A stretch of DNA of 64,000 nucleotides from JBAXPV01 sp037132075. GTDB lineage: Bacteria > Bacteroidota > Bacteroidia > Bacteroidales > CAIXZF01. The notes beneath the pieces were generated by a model. The model saw nothing but the letters and a program-made list of their open reading frames with translations. It was not told the DNA's origin and made no database searches. The stretch lies in assembly GCA_037132075.1 (NCBI GenBank), contig JBAXPV010000015.1, positions 1 to 64,000 on the forward strand. Reading direction: 5' to 3'. The position numbers were made by a program, and so were the translations under genes. Shown piece after piece: positions 60,086 through 64,000 of this stretch. Within the stretch, counting starts at the first letter, position 1. The number at the start of each line of letters is the position of its first letter.

Positions 60086-62977
60086 ATGAACTTAAGGCGA
60101 TTCTTCATTTTCTCCTTAATGATTATTTGCTCACAAAAAGCTAATTCACAATACGTTGTACTAGGACAAGAAGCTGCGAGCCTGCGTTGGCTCCAGGTAA
60201 AAACAGCTCATTTCCAGCTGATCTTCCCTGAAGATTTCTCAAGCAAAGCCATTAATATGGCCAATCAACTGGAATTTGCCTGGGTTCATGACACAAAAAC
60301 GCTCAGTTGTCAACCAAAATTCACCCATGTCGTCATTCATACACACAATGTAGAATCCAATGCCATCAGCCTGATCGCACCAAGCCGGACAGAGTTTTAC
60401 ATGACACCCCCGCAGAACTGTTACGCCCATGGATGGCAGGAACAGTTGGTTGTTCATGAGTACCGGCACATGGTTCAATTGGCCAAGCTTAATCAGGGTC
60501 TGACAAAAATCCTCTCCTACCCTTTTGGGGACTATGCTCATGCGCTGACCTTTGGATTGTTCACCCCGATGTGGTATATGGAAGGGGATGCCGTGGTGAT
60601 GGAAACAGCGCTCAGTCATTCGGGCCGTGGACGCTTACCGGGTTTCGAGATGATGATGAAGACCAAACTTTTGGAAAAAGGAATGCTTCCCTTTCAAATG
60701 GCACGACTGGGGTCCTATAAAACATATGTGCCAGACCAATATTCCTTCGGATATTATTATATCGCTATGTGCCGTAAGAACTATGGCCCTGGACTGTGGG
60801 ATAAAGGTATGGACCAGGCCGCGCGTAACATTTGGAAAATCGCCCCATTGAATCTCAGTCTTAAACAACAAAGCGGTTTCACCAAACGGACTTTATATGA
60901 CACCCTCTTTCGTGAACTTAGCTGTGAATTTCAAAAAGCTCAAAAGACAATTTCCCTTACATCGTTTAGCAGGATAAAGATCCCAAAGAAGACGATCTAT
61001 ACCAATTACAAATTCCCTTTGTATCTCAATGATACTATGATAATTGCAGAGAAAAGCGGAATGGACGATATCCCGAGTTTTGTAAGCATCAACAGACGAA
61101 ACGGGAAAGAGAAAACGATTTGTTACCCGGGATTCTATTCTTCAGAAAGCTTACCCACAGTATCGCCACTTACCATACTTGCGAAAAACAGTCCGGGTTC
61201 ATTTACTACTGACAATCTGAGTCTTGATCGCGGGAAAATTTGCTGGGCTGCAAAGAAATATGATCCCAGGTGGCAATTCCGGAATTATTCTGTTGTGATG
61301 ACGTATGACCTCAGCACCGGAAAAAAGACACAACTTACTCATCAATCTCATCTTTTCTCCCCCGTGCTTTTTCCTGGAAAAGACAGCATCCTTGCTGTTG
61401 AAGTCATCTCAGATTCACTTTGCAATTTGATGATTATCAGTTCAAAAGATGGGTCCACTTTAAGTCGAATGTCCAACCCTAAAAAAGATTTTTACATGAT
61501 CCCATCGATCAGTAAAGATGGGAGTATGATCGCAGTGGTGACCTTCAACAAGGATGGAAAATCCATAAAACTCATCCGTGTTCAGGATGGACAAGAGCGA
61601 TGCATTGCAGGACCAACTTTTGATGAGATTTCGAACCCGCGATGGTTTCGGAATTATATCGTTTACAATGCCGCGATGAGTGGTGTCGACAATATTTATG
61701 CAGCAGACACGGCTACGCAAAAGAAATACCAGGTCACCTCAGCCTCCTATGGCGCCTATCAGCCTGATTTTTCCGAGAATCTGGAACTGATGGCATACAG
61801 TCAGTTTACAGCAGATGGGTTTGAATTGGTGGAAACAAAGATCGATCCCAATCGCTGGATCCCAGTTGATTCCATATCCTACCAGGGAATTTCATTATAC
61901 AAATCTTACCTACAACAGGAAGACGGTATCCTTGACCGCGAACATACTCCTACAGCAGCCTATGAAATCAAGCCTTATCGCAAAGCACTTCATCTATTAA
62001 GTCCCCACAGCTGGGCCCCGGCCAGCTTCTCCCTGGGAGAGCACGGAATTCAGCCAGGCATCTCTTTTGCTTCTCAAAACATGCTGTCAACTTCGATATT
62101 AAATGCTGGTTATGCTTATATGCCTCACGAAAAGAGTGGCTATTTCTTTGTGGGATACACCTATTCAGGTTTTTACCCCGTATTTGACCTTAATGTTATT
62201 ACCTCAAACCGGGAAGTTTTTGTGCCGGAAAACACGCACAATCGAACGATCAAATGGCGGGAAAATTCATCCTCCCTGGGTGTAAGACTTCCATTGATAA
62301 GCACTTCAGGAAGTTTCCTCCAAAAATGGGAATTGTCATTAAGCTGGAATCATTTACAATTGAGAGATTATCCGGAAATCACAAATAATCAATCCCCAAA
62401 TTTTAACGTTATCAGACCTTCATTCAGTTTTAGCAACCTGAGGAAGTCTTGCCTGAGAGATATGGCAACAGCCTGGGGACAAACACTGAATTTGAATTAT
62501 TATCTGTCAACTGACAATAAAATCATAGGCGAAATAAGCGGCAACGCTGATTTATATTTCCCTGGCCTGCTTAAACATCACAGCATTAAGATCAGCTTCG
62601 ATGCTCTCAAAAGGGAGCATGGCTCCTACCCTTTTAAAGAGAATGTGCGGTTTCCACGCGGCTACCTGAGTTATTATCATGATCAGTACTGGAGAACGGG
62701 TGCCGACTATAAATTCCCATTCCTTTACCCTGACCTTTCTCTTGGTTCAATCCTGTATCTGAAGCGTCTGAAACTGGATATTTTTTATGATTATGCTGAA
62801 GGTAACAATGAACAGAACACAAAGACTTACCGTTCGTTTGGTTATGAGCTGAATTCAGACCTTCATCTTTTAGGCTTTTTCATCCCGATTGACGTAGGCT
62901 TTAGGCACTCCTATTTGCCCAGGGAAAAGGAAAGCCATTTCGATATTTTGTTAAGCATTAGTTTTGAGGGTTTATAG
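60086..62977 (+). CDS. Large envelope protein: HExxH peptidase-like, beta-propeller and outer-membrane barrel
   Basis: A 963-residue exported protein (signal peptide FFIFSLMIICSQKANS). The N-terminal domain contains VVHEYRHMVQLAK with HExxH at 124-128 and WYMEGDAV, whose E166 would be the third zinc ligand, as in gluzincin/peptidase-MA-like proteins. Residues about 330-640 have repeated WD40/TolB-like blades (DGSMIAVVTFNKDGKSIKLI, NPRWFRNYIVYNAAMSGVDN). The C-terminal about 300 residues are alternating amphipathic strands ending ILLSISFEGL, typical of an outer-membrane barrel. I take ATG 60086 rather than the earlier in-frame start inside the previous gene. Activity is unproven. Confidence 0.82.
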   Translation: MNLRRFFIFSLMIICSQKANSQYVVLGQEAASLRWLQVKTAHFQLIFPEDFSSKAINMANQLEFAWVHDTKTLSCQPKFTHVVIHTHNVESNAISLIAPSRTEFYMTPPQNCYAHGWQEQLVVHEYRHMVQLAKLNQGLTKILSYPFGDYAHALTFGLFTPMWYMEGDAVVMETALSHSGRGRLPGFEMMMKTKLLEKGMLPFQMARLGSYKTYVPDQYSFGYYYIAMCRKNYGPGLWDKGMDQAARNIWKIAPLNLSLKQQSGFTKRTLYDTLFRELSCEFQKAQKTISLTSFSRIKIPKKTIYTNYKFPLYLNDTMIIAEKSGMDDIPSFVSINRRNGKEKTICYPGFYSSESLPTVSPLTILAKNSPGSFTTDNLSLDRGKICWAAKKYDPRWQFRNYSVVMTYDLSTGKKTQLTHQSHLFSPVLFPGKDSILAVEVISDSLCNLMIISSKDGSTLSRMSNPKKDFYMIPSISKDGSMIAVVTFNKDGKSIKLIRVQDGQERCIAGPTFDEISNPRWFRNYIVYNAAMSGVDNIYAADTATQKKYQVTSASYGAYQPDFSENLELMAYSQFTADGFELVETKIDPNRWIPVDSISYQGISLYKSYLQQEDGILDREHTPTAAYEIKPYRKALHLLSPHSWAPASFSLGEHGIQPGISFASQNMLSTSILNAGYAYMPHEKSGYFFVGYTYSGFYPVFDLNVITSNREVFVPENTHNRTIKWRENSSSLGVRLPLISTSGSFLQKWELSLSWNHLQLRDYPEITNNQSPNFNVIRPSFSFSNLRKSCLRDMATAWGQTLNLNYYLSTDNKIIGEISGNADLYFPGLLKHHSIKISFDALKREHGSYPFKENVRFPRGYLSYYHDQYWRTGADYKFPFLYPDLSLGSILYLKRLKLDIFYDYAEGNNEQNTKTYRSFGYELNSDLHLLGFFIPIDVGFRHSYLPREKESHFDILLSISFEGL

Positions 62978-62979
62978 TG

Positions 62980-64000
62980 ATGAAAATACTTTTCATGCGC
63001 CCACGTCCGCCTAAAGAAACCATTGGTCTACAACACATTATGATTGTAGAGCCACTGGAACTAGAAGTGCTCGCTACCCTGTCAAGCCCGGAGCATCAGG
63101 CAGTAATCGTTGATATGATTCTCGAGAAAAAGGATCCTGCCTGGTTTATCAGGGCTCACAAACCTGACATGATTTGCCTCACGGGATACATAACCCATGT
63201 TCCTATCCTGAAAGAATATTGTCTTCTGGCGAAATCAATTGACCCTGGAATTATCACCGTATGCGGAGGTGTTCATATTGAACTCTTTCCGGAAGATCTG
63301 AATGGAGAATATGTCGATTTCAGGGTAGTAAGGAATGCATGCTGTAGTTTTCCTCGGCTGCTAAAATATCTCAGCTACAAAGGAGATTTCCCCGGAGGAG
63401 TTTTAAGAAAGACAGAAGTCATAGACCACGCCAAACTACCGGATTTTGACTTTTACTTTCCCATTCCCGACAGAAGTTTTACGCGTCAATATCACAAAAA
63501 GTATTTTTACATCTTTCACAAGGAGGTAGCCTTGATGAAGACTTCCTTCGGATGTCCTTTCCATTGTAGCTTTTGTTATTGCCGGAAGATTACAGGAGAA
63601 ATCTACGCAGAACGTCCCCTTGCTGATGTGATCCTGGAGCTGCAAGGCATACCGCAGGAAGAAATTTACATTGTAGACGACGACTTCCTCTGTTCAGCAT
63701 CCCGACTTAAGAACTTTCTCAAACTACTAAAAGAGAATAACATACGAAAGAAATACCTTATTTACGGCAGGGCTGATTTTATCGCTTCTCATGAAGATCT
63801 GATCCAAGAGTTTAAAGAAGCCGGGCTACGAACTGTCATCGTGGGATTGGAATCGTTTTTTGATGAGGAATTAAGTCAGATGAACAAGCAAAGTAATGGC
63901 AATACCAACGAGCGTGCCTTGCAAGTACTGAACCATCATGGCGTTGATTGTTACGCTGCGGTGATCCTTTCGCCTGGCTGGGGAAAGGAGGAGTTTGCCT
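62980..64000 (+). CDS. B12-binding-domain radical SAM protein (partial, runs off the end)
   Basis: 340 codons are readable before the window ends. Residues 1-130 form a B12-binding-like Rossmann domain (MKILFMRPRPP, HKPDMICLTGY, ITVCGGVHIELFPEDL). The radical SAM motif is C192-x3-C196-x2-C199 in SFGCPFHCSFCY, followed by a TIM-barrel part (IYIVDDDFLCS, YGRADFIASHEDLI, VIVGLESFFDEEL). Such enzymes methylate or rearrange lipids, hopanoids or natural products. The start lies 2 bases after the preceding stop, so it is co-transcribed with the large envelope protein. The substrate cannot be inferred without the C-terminus. Confidence 0.93.
   Translation, partial: MKILFMRPRPPKETIGLQHIMIVEPLELEVLATLSSPEHQAVIVDMILEKKDPAWFIRAHKPDMICLTGYITHVPILKEYCLLAKSIDPGIITVCGGVHIELFPEDLNGEYVDFRVVRNACCSFPRLLKYLSYKGDFPGGVLRKTEVIDHAKLPDFDFYFPIPDRSFTRQYHKKYFYIFHKEVALMKTSFGCPFHCSFCYCRKITGEIYAERPLADVILELQGIPQEEIYIVDDDFLCSASRLKNFLKLLKENNIRKKYLIYGRADFIASHEDLIQEFKEAGLRTVIVGLESFFDEELSQMNKQSNGNTNERALQVLNHHGVDCYAAVILSPGWGKEEFA

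Overview
The window comes from a member of the Bacteroidota, most likely an anaerobic or gliding-type lineage related to the Bacteroidales/Marinilabiliales. The evidence is moderate GC content, near-absence of Shine-Dalgarno sites, many promoters of the Bacteroidota form TAnnTTTG, three proteins with type IX secretion (T9SS) C-terminal sorting domains, a TonB-dependent receptor with a carboxypeptidase-like N-terminal domain, a LytS/LytTR two-component pair and an Rrf2 regulator beside a ferredoxin-type protein. No rRNA, CRISPR array, prophage or intact insertion sequence is visible.

Layout. 1-0.8 kb: a tandem array of REP-like palindromes beside a single-domain Y1 (RAYT-like) transposase. 0.8-7.3 kb: Pif1-like helicase, then the proteostasis cluster tig-clpP-clpX and a DUF4294 protein; the trigger factor carries a 41-residue His/Asp tract. 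7.3-16.9 kb: a sugar transferase, a lipoprotein, a Gfo/Idh oxidoreductase, pcm, a TonB-dependent receptor and an overlapping operon of a dihydroorotate-dehydrogenase-like protein, a GT2 and miaA. 17-20.5 kb: a ferredoxin-like protein, its Rrf2 neighbour, a repeat-filled gap, rnz and a BadF/NagK-type kinase. 20.5-30.3 kb: a secreted M4 metallopeptidase, a LysM protein, guaA, an EamA transporter, mtaB and two small envelope proteins. 30.5-30.9 kb: tRNA-Ser(GCT), tRNA-Pro(TGG), tRNA-Arg(TCT) and a strong palindromic terminator.

30.9-41.9 kb: a very large lamin-tail T9SS surface protein, an ECF sigma factor, a LytS-type kinase whose LytTR partner is cut by an in-frame stop, another T9SS protein and a membrane-bound AraC regulator. 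42.1-43.9 kb is a gene graveyard: four consecutive fragments (AraC paralogue, HTH C-terminus, Ig-like surface protein, DUF4143 protein). 44-56 kb holds secreted or lipid-anchored proteins of mostly unknown function and a pair of hybrid histidine kinases, with a broken FISUMP-domain gene among them. 56.3-58.0 kb: a PadR regulator with two membrane genes built on a repeated GldL-like K-x-x-H-x-P-G motif. 58.3 kb: a DUF4160 gene stopped at codon 15 behind an intact promoter. 58.6-64 kb: an RsbW-like ATPase/GNAT fusion, a large envelope protein with an HExxH site, a beta-propeller and a beta-barrel, and a B12-binding radical SAM enzyme running off the window end.

The first 30 kb is mainly housekeeping and envelope genes in short operons. 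From about 35 kb onward genes are smaller, less recognisable, and repeatedly damaged. The most notable points are the REP/RAYT locus, the His-rich trigger factor, the PadR/GldL-like membrane module, and four otherwise readable genes each interrupted by one in-frame stop codon. I did not see a clear defence island or an obviously complete novel system.
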